From positions 5,156,974 to 5,220,973 of the forward strand of contig NC_135259.1 in assembly GCF_964204865.1 (NCBI RefSeq): a stretch of 64,000 nucleotides of DNA, in the 5' to 3' direction. The notes beneath the pieces are model-generated. The model did not search any database, was not told the DNA's origin, and saw only the letters and a program-made list of their open reading frames with translations. Positions 13,206-26,162 of this stretch are shown here, piece by piece (the first letter of the stretch is position 1; each line of letters opens with the position of its first letter). Source of the DNA: Styela clava. Taxonomy: Eukaryota; Chordata; Ascidiacea; Stolidobranchia; Styelidae. A program made the translations under genes and the position numbers.

Positions 13206-14100
13206 AAGTCTCAAGTCAAGAAAACGTGAAGTTAAAGTATGGAGTCACCAGTCCAGCTGGAAAAATTTCAATTTTTCGTTACACCCATTCATTCCGAAAA
13301 TCAAATAATGGTTTTATTAGGTATTAATAACACTTTCCTCTTCATCAACAATTTCCATTCAAATATAACAATTGTCGACGTGGTAAATATGTATTTCATT
13401 GACATTTTTTGACATTTCAAACAATCGTTCAAGTTATCTTTGACACTGAAATCGAGCCTTCCTGGCTGCTTTCCTTATTGCATTGCAGTATATTCGAATA
13501 TTTACTGCGCTATTGAACCCCTGCACTCATCATCAACTTTTCTGCGTGTTTCCATTTGTCTGATTATAATTAAATTGTAGGCTCGTTAAACGAGTCCAGT
13601 AGAATTTTCAGGATATAATAAAATTTAGTCTAAACGTGTCTCACGATTAATTCTGTTACATAAAAAAAAGTACTTTACTCCTTGAGCGTAGATTATAAAT
13701 AAAATTAATTCATCGTCAAAATCGCCGCTTGGATGTTTACCCGGTCATAGACTTACTTGTTTAGTTCGCGACATTGGCCAATCAGCAAGATGCAAAAATG
13801 TTGAATTATATTCGTTAGTTTTAGTTGTTTTTTCGGAAATTAAAATATAAATCAAATAAGTCAATGATCACTTCGCCTTTCTAGGAGTTTCAGATTAATT
13901 ACAGTAATCAAAAATGAGAATAGAAATAGCTATGATAGACTAGGCTAAAATTCTTTACCGGTACTTTTAAAAAACAGATTGTTGAATGGTATGAATTAGA
14001 ATGATAGTTTGTGAAACAAATACCCTATTTTACAGGCAACAACTCGCGAAACCACTCTTAGAATAAGCACCGAAAATTTTGAAAGGTTATAAAGTATAGG
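13206..14100. other. Intergenic, nothing recognised
   Basis: This lies just past the end of duplication copy 1. No gene or repeat could be supported. Confidence 0.5.
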
Positions 14101-14299
14101 AAGAATTTTCCGGGGTCAAAGGCCGAGGAAAGATCCATTCAGTGAAGCGTCTCGGGCCAGGTTATTTTACTCCGGACGTATTTTGCCGACCACTGGGACA
14201 CGCAAACTTTCGTACCTTACTGCGAAGACAAGTCCAGCAATCCTTTAGCGTGTAATAATCGCTCACGTGATTCAAACCTACGAAAACCAAGTGCACGAT

Positions 14300-14420
14300 G
14301 CGCCGAACAAAAACAGGTTTCGCGAAATTGCCCCCCTATCGCTTCCTTCGACTTTTTTTGCCTCCCTTTGTATCGTTTTCGCCCACCGGGGGGCAATATC
14401 GCCCACTTTGGGAATCACTG
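14300..14420. mobile_element. hAT terminus, other end not found
   Basis: Read on the minus strand from 14420, the sequence begins CAGTGATTCCCAAAGTGGGC and continues with GCCCCCCGGTGGGCG, a common hAT-type end. A matching opposite terminus and target duplication were not found, so the left limit is approximate. Confidence 0.5.
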
Positions 14421-15453
14421 ATCTAGACCACATCTTTACCTGAATCCTGAACTTGAAAGAAGCTGCCAAATTCAAAACGCATCCTGAAGCAACGAACTAA
14501 CCTTAAGGTTGAGTCAGTCAAGTTCGAGGAAAAACGCTAGTCGGTTAGAAATATAATCTTTAGTCTACAATCCTATGGTAAACGTATTGAATTGAATGTT
14601 ACCATAGTGAAAACGTTAGGAATGTTATTTACTTCCACCCGTAACCACCACGACGTTGCGCAAGCGAAGGCATTTTGTTGTCACGGGTTTTATTAGTCAC
14701 GTGCATAATTGAATATGAATGGATACTGATATCAAGGTTGGCTGACTATTCAGCATTGACACAGCTTGGCAAAGCTCATTCAACAGTTTCAGGTTCAGTA
14801 CATAAATCATTATTCTTAGAGTGGTTAAGACAGTAGTATCGTGATAAGATTTAAATCAATAACTGAAAAAGGAAGATGGCGATTACCCTCATATTGAAGA
14901 GTAGTCGTACTGAAATTTATCCCATTTTTTTCAATTTCAATATATTGGCAAGTTTCAACAATTTTTTATTCGTTATATATCACGTAGTTTCAACCCTAGT
15001 TCAATTACGAAACTTGTATACCGTTAATCACAATGTATACTTCACGCAACGACCAATCGTTTTGAACAAGAACCTCGAATAAAGTCTTAATAGTTAATGT
15101 TAATATGATTACAAAACTTTATTGTGTTTACATACTCGGTGTTCCGTTTTCCTGTGTATTTATATACCTGGCATTTGAAAGATGAAAAATATGGTCAGCT
15201 TAAAAGTTGCTTTTCATCAATGACTCTTATCAATGTTGAAATGTACGCAATATGTTATTTTCAGGAGATGCATTTTACATACAAATATTTTACCTCCAAC
15301 AAATATGTCAAATTTATTCAGGTTCTAATAGTTTATATTATACTCTAGTTCGTATTACGTAGGCTATATATGTGTTTGTGATAGAGTCTTTCCCCTATTT
15401 ATTGTTGCCAGCCAAGATTTATAGACGTACTTTACTTACGTATTATGTATTCC
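14421..15453. other. Intergenic, nothing recognised
   Basis: AT-rich spacer between the hAT terminus and the foldback. Short open frames (for example 14876-15082, 15124-15348) have low-complexity composition and no recognisable domain. Confidence 0.5.
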
Positions 15454-16572
15454 TGTAGGGATATTAGTTAATTAGACCATATTTTTAACAGTTAGAAAAA
15501 AAGGTAATATCGGTTAGCCCGGTATTTCTACTAAATTTGAAAAAGGCAATGCCAAAACAATTTGACGATAAATGTTTAATTAGTTTTCAGAACAACTGCG
15601 TCAGTTGAAAACAAGCTATCTTGCCCTTAAGCAAAACCAGTCCGCAAAAGCCAGTTTTTAATTACCTCGAACACTTATAGCGAACTAGATAATTGGCCAA
15701 TGACAACTTTCTAAATTGGTTTAGAAGAATTGCGGAGATTCAATTACGGGACCTTTACTTTATTTATTATAAACGATAACACGCAAAAAGCCATCCCTGA
15801 AGGCATGACATTCGTCTCGACCATTCTTAATAAACAGCAAAATATTCCTCTAATATTCATTCATTGATTGGTTGATCGTGTTATTACATTCTTCTCGTGT
15901 CGTCTAATACAACAAGTAAAAGGTTGGTGACTTAGCATACCAATTTTATAGGATGCTTGTTATATTAAAAGCAACCCTAAATAGAACTTGGTTAAGAACA
16001 CAGACTCCTGGTTAAATAGAGTTTAACCTTGCACACGATTCTCCCTGACTCCGTTAGGGCAGAGCTTACCCCAGCAGACAATTGATAGTAACAAGTCACC
16101 AACCTTTTACTTATTGTATTAGACGACACGAGAAGAATGTAATAACACGATCAACCAATCAATGAATGAATATTAAAGGAATATTTTGCTGTTTATATAG
16201 AATGGTCGAGGCGAATGTCATGCCTTCAGGGATGGCTTTTTACGTGTTATCGTTTATAATAAATAAAGTAAAGGTCCCGTAATTGAATCTCCGCAATTCT
16301 TCTAAACCAATTTAGAAAGTTGTCATTGGCCAATTATCTAGTTCGCTATAAGTGTTCGAGGTAATTAAAAACTGGCTTTTGCGGACTGGTTTTGCGTAAG
16401 GGCAAGATAGCTTGTTTTCAACTGACGCAGTTGTTCTGAAAACTCATTAAACATTTATCGTCAAATTGTTTTGGCATTGCCTTTTTCAAATTTAGTAGAA
16501 GTACCGGGCTAACCGATATTACCTTTTTTTCTAACTGTTAAAAATATGGTCTAATTAACTAATATCCCTACA
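15454..16572. mobile_element. Foldback element: two 480 bp inverted arms, 159 bp loop
   Basis: The left arm 15454-15933 is the near-exact reverse complement of the right arm 16093-16572, with only scattered substitutions. Both outer ends read TGTAGGGATATTAG inward. The unpaired centre is 15934-16092. TTCC flanks both sides and may be a 4 bp target duplication. No protein is encoded. High arm identity implies a recent origin or arm-to-arm conversion. A palindromic DNA transposon or an inverted duplication would both fit. Confidence 0.88.
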
Positions 16573-17308
16573 TTCCCCGTGCTTGTTTAAGCGTCTTTGC
16601 ACTAAATGTTTTATTACGTTTGATCCGTCTTTAGTAAATAAGTGGTTTTCATTCTTAGGAAGGAGTAGTTAGTATACAATAATATAGAATTAGAAGTAGC
16701 AACAAGTATTGGAACGACCAAAGCAGTTTGAAAAATGCCTGATTGCGAAAGTGGTATATGACGGGAAAGTAATAGCTGTAAGAATTTGAGACTCTTGTAG
16801 GAAGAAAAATGGTAACTTCCGCTTTGTCATCGTTTTTATGCCGGGATTTATATAGCCCTAGTAAGCCTAATCTTTCAGAAATATCTCCATTATAAGAGAA
16901 TTCTTTTTCATGGATATTTAAATACATTTGATTAGGTTGGTTGAGCTAAGTTTTGATTCCTATACCTAACTGACACAATATAAAGATAAACACGCGGAAA
17001 ATCATCTCCTGGGATTCGAGTTATGTGAACCAATGCTCGTCCACTGACATTCTTACTGCTGGCACATTGAAGAAAAGCCTAGGTTTTCTCGTGACAAATT
17101 GGTCCCATTGCACACCAGGGAACCAATCTTTCTGTTAGTGAATTGTATTAGCAAAGTGTGAACTGCAGATAACATAACGCTGAGGTTATTTGATTTTTCT
17201 TTAGGCCATACTTGACTGAAGAACAGCGTAAGATGAAGTAAACAAAGATCTACGAAAGTCAGCAAGCGAGCTATAAGCAATAAAAATGCAAGTAGGCAGA
17301 TTTTGGTT
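16573..17308. other. Intergenic, nothing recognised
   Basis: No supported gene. A 90-codon minus-strand open frame at 16655-16927 with a hydrophobic C-terminus has no recognisable family, splice context or paralogue here. Confidence 0.45.
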
Positions 17309-18673
17309 TTCCAGACGTCATATCAATATTTGCATATGCTTCTTTCACTTTAGCTGAATTCCACGCAATAGGAAGCGATTTCTATATACAATGTAACAGA
17401 TATGGCGCTTAGATTATTATAAACAGATACGTTGGTTACTCATAACGCCATGCATGATCGAATCGATGCATAATGTAAAGTGTTTGGCATAGATTCAAAT
17501 GAAATGACTGGTATACGGGCAATCGCATTCCACTTTCTAGGTCGAGCTGTTGAAACAACAGTAAATATTGTTGATTTTCTGTGTAACTAGAATACTAGTT
17601 CATGCAATTATTAAACTGAAGGTGGTCTCTGAATAAAACCATACTCATGTTTAACAACGTCAAATTGATCTAGCGACAATTGTATTGCATGTTTTTGAAT
17701 ACGAAGGACCATAAAATGCTTATTCATTTGATATTTGTTTCTAAATGTGTTATGAGATCTCGTTATTCCCGGAAGGATACCAATACTCTACTCGATATGA
17801 TATATACTACTAATCGTTATTTTCACCTAGGTATTTTATAATAGTAATTGTTCCGTATGTGTGTTACGGCAGTTCTGTCTCTCTATACTGTTGGATTTAG
17901 TCTTGTCCAGGTTTTGTATGTTTTGCCAATCTTCCGAAGGCAAAAATTTATAGCAATATGTAAGCAGGTTCCAAATACAAATTTCTCTAAAGATCGCTGA
18001 GCGGTAAAGATCCCTGTGAATGGTTATCGATTGAAATTGCTTTGAGAAAACGTTCTTCCAAAAAGCACCTAGAGTATGAATAATGTTTCGAACGTTCCTT
18101 TACCTTGGGGGTTTAGATCAGAATCCAATGTACACGTGAAAGATCGAAATAATATATCCAGTTATTCAGAAAATCTGATCTGCGTTTCAAGTCTTTTGAT
18201 TGAGTGAACCTTGTACCTAGGTGAATCATTTTTTTCTATTATAATGCGTAAAAATAATTTAATGTAATTCATACAATAATTCGATACATAACATATATTT
18301 GAAATATGTATGTCTACGTATGCTAGAAATTATATTATTGTACAGTTTCGTACCTTGTACAGGAGTTGTGATGCTTAACTCTTGATTCGTACATGTAATG
18401 TCGTTCATACACCATAATAGGTTTAGGGTTTAATTTAATGTACCGTAGGCAAATAATATCAGATAAAAGTCTAGAAGATAGATAAATCCAAGCCTGTTTA
18501 TTAGCACAATCCAAATGTCGATGCAATTATTATATTATATCAAACAAAACATTTATAGTCAATTTAATTTTAACTTGTTCCGTTCTTGATTGTATTTTAG
18601 AGTAGTGCATTGGTGAATATAGGGAACATAAACATCAATTATTAGTACATAATACGTAGTTCATGCAAGATTG

Positions 18674-21181
18674 ATGTCGAAAGAAGACAATTCAAGGTAA
18701 AATTGAAATACTTGGCATGGAGGAAGGATTGAAGAATTTGTGACTAATCTAATATATAAGTATCACAGAAAAATTGAGGCCAGATAACATCCATATATTA
18801 TTGTATAGACCTTCCTGGTTTACTCTACCCTGCTCGGAAACGATCATCAATATAGGGCTAAGTATATGTGTCTCAATTGCTAGCGTTTGGAGTATTGAGC
18901 TCATAAAATCGCTCTGATAGATGGCAGTGAAATGTCAGAACTCTATCATATATTTGAGGCATAGCCTCCTATCATATTTCTATTCAATACACCCATTCAT
19001 CGAATCGGTGTAATTTCCCTTTCGTTTTTTTTGCATTCTTGTGAGTCACCTCATTTATACCTTGCTCTTCGTGATATATTTGCAATGTGTGTTGCATTTT
19101 AGTCATTGATGTATTGTTATTTGTCGCGCTGAGTTTCAAAGAACTAGGTTTTTTAGGCATAAACTTTTTTGAATACTGCATGTACCTTTTCAGCAACCCT
19201 TAACCGGAAACCCAAAATCGTTTATCCAAATAGAATATTACCAGATATCAATAATACAAGGTATCTAGATAGATACCTTTTATCATAGTTCGACAGCCGT
19301 TTTATAAATCGTGCAAACCGTCACGATATAAGCCAGTAACACGAACACAACTTTTTTTCAGGTTGTGCCTGGAAATATGCACCGACAATGAGGAAGATTG
19401 GAAAGAGTTTTTGGGTATTTGTGCTATTGCATTTCAAAGTAGTACACCGTTTAAGCGATCACATCCTGATCCAAAAAAACGAAAATTACATTTGTCAGAA
19501 TATTTCAAATACGTTTATGAGGTATGCATTTTGAGAATGAATGTTCTATTTTGGTATTTTCCCACGAAGTTTGTAAATCATTTAGGACTCTGCTCAGCCT
19601 TAAAAATATATATACTCAGTGAAGCAAACTTTTGTACTAACTTGTGTGTTTAGCTTTTTAATCTGCAAATTATTGCCGTTGATGATAAACTATATACTGA
19701 CAAAAATGATTACTATCATAATCAGTGCGTATAATAATATTCAATTTTTCTTCAAAAATACATTATGTGTATGTATACATCTCTTACAAAATTATGCATA
19801 GTATAAATAAGTTATGATATATACATATCAATTGCACAATGCATGTTTTCAGACCGAGTTGTCGAAGGGTCGAGCAGGTCTTGTGTGTGTGAAAAAAATT
19901 AGCGATAACCAACAAAAACCGAAAATACTTTACGGGTTTTGTATGCTTTATAAAGAATCTCCCAGAAGCCGAGGTGATAAAACATGTATGGAAAACATTG
20001 ATAAAAAGGGAATGGAAATCTGTTTGGGGTGAGCTTTTACTGTATTTTTGTGAATTGAGAATATAAAATTTCAATAAATAGCGCCGTACAGCGCACATTG
20101 AGTTATGTGAAAAAAAAACAGTCCCAAAGAATGACCAGCGCAGTCGATCCTCCCCACCGAAAGATAATTTCATGGCTATACATTCAGTCAGTCCAGAGCA
20201 ATTAATTTTTGAAGATGCATGATGCTCATTTTAAACTTAAACTTCGTTTAGGGAAGTAAATTTGACAGTTGACAACTCTTAAATTTCCCATCCCATCCGT
20301 ACGTTGAAGTTTTATTTGGGAAAACTTTTTCAACTTGTGTTCTGATATCGGCAATTAAAATGTTATACACATTTCATTGTACCCATTATCAGTATTGAAT
20401 GATAAATTTAGAAAATTTCAATAACTTACTAACGAAAATCAGTGCTCAAATATTTGGACACGAAGGCATAATTTCTGTACGATTGTGGAATTTTTTGAAA
20501 TAACTAAAATTAATTCCGGTGGGGTAACGAAGTGTATGATAAAAACTGGTCAAAAAGTAACCGAACCGAAGTATCTTCTGCTCCTATATAATAATGAATT
20601 ATGTCTGAGTGAATCAATAATAATATTGTTGGGTGAGCATTAAAGATTGATTTTTGGTTTTTTATTATTCAAAATTCCCAACATACAAAATGTGACATTC
20701 ATTTAACACGATTTAAAGGGAGGACGAGTGGTTAGAGAAGAATATTCATTCCAAAATGAGAGACCTTTCAAAAATACTGAATTTCACCGCGGCATATGGA
20801 TATTTGCAAGCCAGTGTCAAAGAACACATGAACAATGGTGTTGGAAGCAAATATATATTGGCCTCAGCTGAAATGCTTGTCCAGGATGGAATAATACGAG
20901 GTGTGATACCAGCTCATTTACCTATCGTAGTGTACGGAGTTCTAGATGACGTTAGAGTCAAAAGATTTCACAAACAAGCAGGGAGTATTGAAATTGCTCA
21001 CTTACATTTTGGCGAAGATGACAAACACAAATGTCGCAAAATTAAATGCATCGACAATAATATGGGAGACAACAGGAATGAAATTTTTGACTGTGTTATC
21101 GTTGTGGGTAAAGTTTTGGGACCTCACAAGTTCTCTTTGCCACAGTTGCAAACTGTCTTTAATTTAAAATCAATGCTATGA
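18674..21181 (+). CDS. GNAT-2: GNAT-fold acetyltransferase-like protein, 4 exons, 273 aa
   Basis: Paralogue of GNAT-1 with exons 18674-18696, 19362-19521, 19853-20028 and 20719-21181. Each has exactly the length of its GNAT-1 counterpart (23, 160, 176, 463 nt) and GT-AG borders. The leader exon encodes M-S-K-E-D-N-S plus a split arginine codon. The second exon opens LCLEICTDNEEDW and contains SHPDP. The acetyl-CoA loop at about residues 157-162 again reads MNNGVG, without the arginine of RGKGIG in GNAT-4 and GNAT-6. All length differences between the copies lie in introns and flanks, none in exons, which suggests both encode maintained proteins. Relative to GNAT-4/5/6 an extra intron splits the N-terminal half after the KYVYE motif. 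Substrate unknown. Confidence 0.8.
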
Positions 21182-21631
21182 TTATTTGCCATAAAAATAT
21201 TCTAATGCTATAAAAGTTATTGAATATTTCCCCTTGTTAAACTACATTTCGTGTCAATCAGTCGAAACTAATTTGTCTGGCATACTACATAGGTGTGCAT
21301 AGTGCCGTGTTGTCCCAATATGTTAATACCTCGTGGTGAGAAGTCTCAGGCATTTGTTCTACAACCAATTTCAACGTCGTTTTAAGGTGTTACAATTTAC
21401 GTAGGCTATGAAGAATCAGAACAGCAATACGAAACTAAAAGCCTATACAGTACCCTAGTTTTTTTCTGTAACAGTGTTAAAAACTAAAGTGTGAATTGCA
21501 TATAATAGAAAATGCTACACAACAGCAATAATAATTATGCAATATTATGAACTGTTTATATTTGAATATACCGTTCTCATTACTTGATTTTTTTCCATCT
21601 AGATTTGTTTGTGAAGAATGAATCATTTTTT

Positions 21632-21637
21632 AATAAA
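21632..21637 (+). terminator. Candidate poly(A) signal of GNAT-2
   Basis: AATAAA lies 450 nt after the stop, at the place matching 12916-12921 of the duplicate. Confidence 0.45.
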
Positions 21638-21920
21638 AATATATCCATGATCTTATTCTAGTGTTTACATTGTTTTCTTTAGCAAACATATTTTGTTTAG
21701 AGGGATGAGTCGTATTTTTCAAATGGTTTCATGTTTCCTCCTATATGCCCACATCACAAACAGTTCCTCCTATTTTCGTTTTTAAATCACAATCGTCCAG
21801 GGGGTCCTACATATCCATTGGGGGAGATTTAAACACAGATTCTTATGTTCATTGCTTATACACAATGTTGAACAAGTGGCTAAATACCGAGTTGCAAGTA
21901 AGGCAGAGTTACGGTTCATC

Positions 21921-22320
21921 TGAGTGAGCATTGGATTTACCTTTTCATCCATTTCTTTTTATTGCTGTCGAAAGTTTCAGTGTTATCATTATACAAAGTT
22001 CTAAACGCGACGAGGATTGTAAAGGTAAATTAATTATGATGATGATTTAATCAATCCAAACGACTGTGTTTGTTAGAGGATGTCCCCTCTGTTGTCAGAC
22101 GAAGAATACCACTCTAACGCCTGTCCCGATCCCCCAGTCCGTCCGACACACGTTAACGAGGCAATGTCTATATTGTCAACGATACAGTAGAATGATCCAA
22201 CCGGATGGCATAAAAATCAGTAATATTCAGTAGCTTATATACTAATTACCAATAGATGAAAATGTACTAATCAAGTATGGAACATAGATAAATTATATTA
22301 AATCTGGTTTGTCATTAGGA
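21921..22320. other. Intergenic, nothing recognised
   Basis: Spacer after duplication copy 2. No gene, RNA or repeat was supported. Confidence 0.5.
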
Positions 22321-22401
22321 AATGGCCGCTGTATGTCCCTACTAAAATGGCGGTCTCTCCAAAATGTCGTGTCCCACTTTTCTCACGTGTCCCATTTGTC
22401 C
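22321..22401 (-). repeat. Inverted copy of the minisatellite junction at 23.8 kb
   Basis: Read on the minus strand, this 80 bp matches the junction between the two minisatellites near 23775-23860. It has GGGACACG, then GACATTTTGG, then CGCCATTTTAGTAGGGACAT. It is a detached inverted piece about 1.4 kb from the array. Confidence 0.8.
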
Positions 22402-22705
22402 AATGTAGCAATGTATTTAAAAGTCGTCACGCGAGTTACGTTAGACGCAATTAAGTTAATTACCATGGATTGAATATTATACGTCACTGAAAAGTCTCAC
22501 CGAAAAAGTCGTTTTTTCAACGAGCGAATATCACGACGACTGTTTTATGAGGAAAACGAAATATATATCTGGTGAATGAAATGTATGATGAACGGAACCA
22601 TATGGACAAAATATTCGGCGAATGAGCTATATGTGGACAAAACTCCTGGACGAAATGCATATGAAGAACTGTTTCCTTCTGCTTTCCGAAATCATTTTGA
22701 TGAAC

Positions 22706-23150
22706 TTGTAGCAAGTACATAAGGATAGTTACTGTGTATTTTAATATTTTCACCACTTATTGTTAGTAGTGGATGTTATTTGCCTGAAACAAGGTCGTTG
22801 TCCCAATTCATTTCCTTTATGATATATTTTTCTCGCTCAGTGTAGCTTGTCTTCGCCGTTCTTTGTTAGTTAGAAATTTGGTTTCATCACATATACTTGC
22901 TTTAAGGTTTCAAGTGTAATTCGTTATTTGGATCAATTCGATTGTGCAACTTTACAATATAACAATTGGCATTCAATACATTGTGTGCTTTTTGACCTGT
23001 GAAGGAGTCAAGATCGGAGTTACACTCTGTTAACGTGTGTTCAATATAAGGCAACAAAGATTCGACCCTATCTGCGTGTCCACACTACTAACAATAATTG
23101 GTGAAAATATTAAAATACATAGTAACTATCCTTATGTACTTGCTACAAAC
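22706..23150. repeat. Inverted repeat with ~70 bp arms, ~305 bp centre
   Basis: The left arm 22706-22773 (from TTGTAGCAAGTACATAAGG to GTTAGTAGTG) is reverse-complemented at 23078-23150 with only a few mismatches. The centre has no coding capacity. It may be a small DNA transposon or the scar of an inverted duplication. 23151-23528 shows nothing recognised. Confidence 0.8.
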
Positions 23151-23528
23151 TGTAATACTGAATCGATCTAACCTAACTTGCTCTATCTAACCACGCCCAA
23201 TTTAAAATATGGCTATTCTCCTCATTCTTGAAACTTGCACAGCACTGTGTATGACGATTACTACACACTACATTTCATTTAGTTGTGGTAGAAGTCACAA
23301 TCCTTGCGCATGTTCGCAACAACACGTTTGCAGAAACTACCATAATTTGTTTAAAAAAGTGTTGCGGCGAAAAGTGTTGTTATGACATGGGTTATAAGTG
23401 CCGGAATATAGCCGTGTCGATATCGGTTCGGAACCGATTTGGCGATAAAAGCAGTATTGGTATATCTTTAATATATGTATCCCAATTGAAAAATTTGAAT
23501 TAGGAAACATTTCTTATTGATATTCAAT

Positions 23529-23808
23529 GTGACAAAAGGGACACATGGGACAAGTGTGACACGTGGTACAGGTGGAGCAAGTGTGACACGTGGGACAGGT
23601 GTGACACGTGGGGCAATTGTGACACGTGGTACACGTGAGGCAAGTGTTACACATGGGGCAAGTGGTCCACTTGTTCTTGGTACACTTGGGACAAGTGATG
23701 GGACATGTGGTACAAGTGGGACACGTGGTACAAGTTGTACATGTAGGTTAAGTGGTACACGTGGTCTAGTAGTACAAGTGGGACACGTGAGACAAGTGGG
23801 ACACGACA
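23529..23808. repeat. Minisatellite, 9 bp unit containing CACGTG
   Basis: The unit is close to GGTACACGT or GGGACAAGT, repeated about 30 times with variation, so CACGTG palindromes recur across unit borders. The period is a multiple of three, so long open frames appear on both strands (Thr-Arg-Gly-like on plus, Arg-Val-Pro-like on minus). These are repeat artefacts rather than genes. Confidence 0.9.
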
Positions 23809-26162
23809 TTTTGGGGACACCGCCATTTTAGTAGGGACATAGCCATTTTAGTAGGGACATAGCGGACATAGTCTATTTAGTAGGAAAATATCGGATTCGC
23901 GATTTTAGATGGGACATAGCCATTTTAGTAGGAACATAGCGGACATAGCCATTTTAGTAGGTACATAGCGGACATAGCCATTTTAGTAGAGACATAGTGG
24001 ACATCGCCATTTTAGTAGGGACATATCGGGATTGCAATTTTAGAAGGGACATAGCCATTTTAGTAGGGACATAGCGGACATAGCCATTTTAGTAGGGACA
24101 TAGTGGACATCGCCATTTTAGTAGGGACATAGTGGACATCGCCATTTTAGTAGGGACATACCGGGATTGCGATTTTAGAAGGGACATAGCCATTTTAGTA
24201 GGAACATAGCAGACATAGCCATTTTAGTATTGACATAGCGGACATCATCATTTTAGTAGGGACACAGTGGACATCGCCATTTTAGTAGGGACATAGTGGA
24301 CATCGCCATTTTAGTAGGGACATACCGGGATTGCGATTTTAGAAGGGACATAGCCATTTTAGTAGGAACATAGCAGACATAGCCATTTTAGTATTGACAT
24401 AGCGGACATCATCATTTTAGTAGGGACACAGTGGACATCGCCATTTTAGTAGGGATATCGTCATTTTAGTAGAAACATAGTGGACATCGCCATTTTAGTA
24501 GGGACATAGTGGACATCGCCATTCTAGTAGGGACATACCGGGATTGCGATTTTAGAAGGGACATAGCCATTTTTGTATTGACATAGCGGACATAGCCATT
24601 TTAGTAAGGACATAGTGGACATCGCCATTTTAGTAGGGACACAGTGTACATCGCCATTTTAGTAGGGACACAGTGGACATCGCCATTTTAGTAGGGATAT
24701 CGCCATTTTAGTAGAAACATAGCGGACATAGCCATTTTAGTAGGGACATAGTGGACATCGCCATTTTAGTAGGGACATAGTGGACATCGCCATTTTAGTA
24801 GAAACATAGCGGACATCGCCATTTTAGTAGAGACATAGTGGACATCGCCATTTTAGTAGAGACATATCGGGATTGCAATTTTAGAAGGGACATAGCCATT
24901 TTAGTAGGGACATAGCGGACATAGCCATTTTAGTAGGGACATAGTGGACATCGCCATTTTAGTAGGGACATAGTGGACATCGCCATTTTAGTAGAAACAT
25001 AGCGGACATCGCCATTTTAGTAGGGACATAGTGGACATCGCCATTTTAGTAGGGACATATCGGGATTGCAATTTTAGAAGGGACATAGCCATTTTAGTAG
25101 AGACATAGCGGACATAGCCATTTTAGTAGGGACATAGTGGACATCGCCATTTTAGTAGGGACATAGTGGACATCGCCATTTTAGTAGGGACATACCGGGA
25201 TTGCGATTTTAGAAGGGACATAGCCATTTTAGTAGGAACATAGCGGACATAGCCATTTTAGTATTGACATAGCGGACATAGCCATTTTAGTAAGCACATA
25301 GTGGACATCATCATTTTAGTAGGGACACAGTGGACATCGCCATTTTATTAGGGATATCGTCATTTTAGTAGAGACATAGGGGACATCGCCATTTTAGTAG
25401 GGACATAGTGGACATCGCCATTCTAGTAGGGACATACCGGGATTGCGATTTTAGAAGGGACATAGCCATTTTTGTATTGACATAGCGGACATAGCCATTT
25501 TAGTAAGGACATAGTGGACATCGCCATTTTAGTAGGGACACAGTGGACATCGCCATTTTAGTAGGGACACAGTGGACATCGCCATTTTAGTAGGGATATC
25601 GCCATTTTAGTAGAAACATAACGGACATAGCCATTTTAGTAGGGACATAGTGGACATCGCCATTTTAGTAGGGACATAGTGGACATCGCCATTTTAGTAG
25701 AAACATAGCGGACATCGCCATTTTAGTAGGGACATAGTGGACATCGCCATTTTAGTAGGGACATAGTGGACATCGCCATTTTAGAAGAAACATAGCGGAC
25801 ATCGCCATTTTAGTAGAAACATAGCGGACATCGCCATTTTAGTAGGGACATAGTGGACATCGCCATTTTAGTAGGGACATAGTGGACATCGCCATTTTAG
25901 TAGAAACATAGCGGACATCGCCATTTTAGTAGAAACATAGCGGACATCGCCATTTTAGTAGGGACACAGTGGACATTGCCATTTTAGTAGGGATATCGCC
26001 ATTTTAGTAGAAACACAGCGGCCATAGCCATTTTAGTAGGGACATAGTGGACATCGCCATTTTAGTAGGGACATATCGGGATTGCGATTTTAGAAGGGAC
26101 ATAGCCAATTTAGTAGGGAAACATCCATTTTAGTAGTGACATAGCGGACATAGCCATTTTAT
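23809..26162. repeat. Minisatellite, 29 bp unit, with higher-order structure
   Basis: About 80 copies of a 29 bp unit such as GCCATTTTAGTAGGGACATA plus GTGGACATC. A variant containing CGGGATTGCGATTTTAGAAG recurs at about 24026, 24168, 24325, 24537, 24866, 25066, 25193, 25437 and 26075. It marks higher-order blocks of roughly 130-330 bp, some almost identical (compare 24160-24300 with 24318-24450). The array ends about 830 bp beyond the transporter stop codon. Confidence 0.95.

Larger units (their letters stand above)
17309..21920 (+). repeat. Segmental duplication, copy 2 (partner 7918-13205)
   Basis: Collinear with 7918-13205, including upstream DNA, all four GNAT exons and the 3' flank. 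It lacks the 254 bp MITE of copy 1 and has a shorter last intron (690 versus 1152 bp). Outside the exons it shows many substitutions and small indels, so the duplication is not very recent. Confidence 0.9.

Noticed and set aside
23468..23831. Overlapping open frames on both strands (104 and 113 codons) with tripeptide-like repeats
   Set aside because: They arise from a 9 bp minisatellite whose period is a multiple of three; no start context, splice sites or unique sequence supports a protein.
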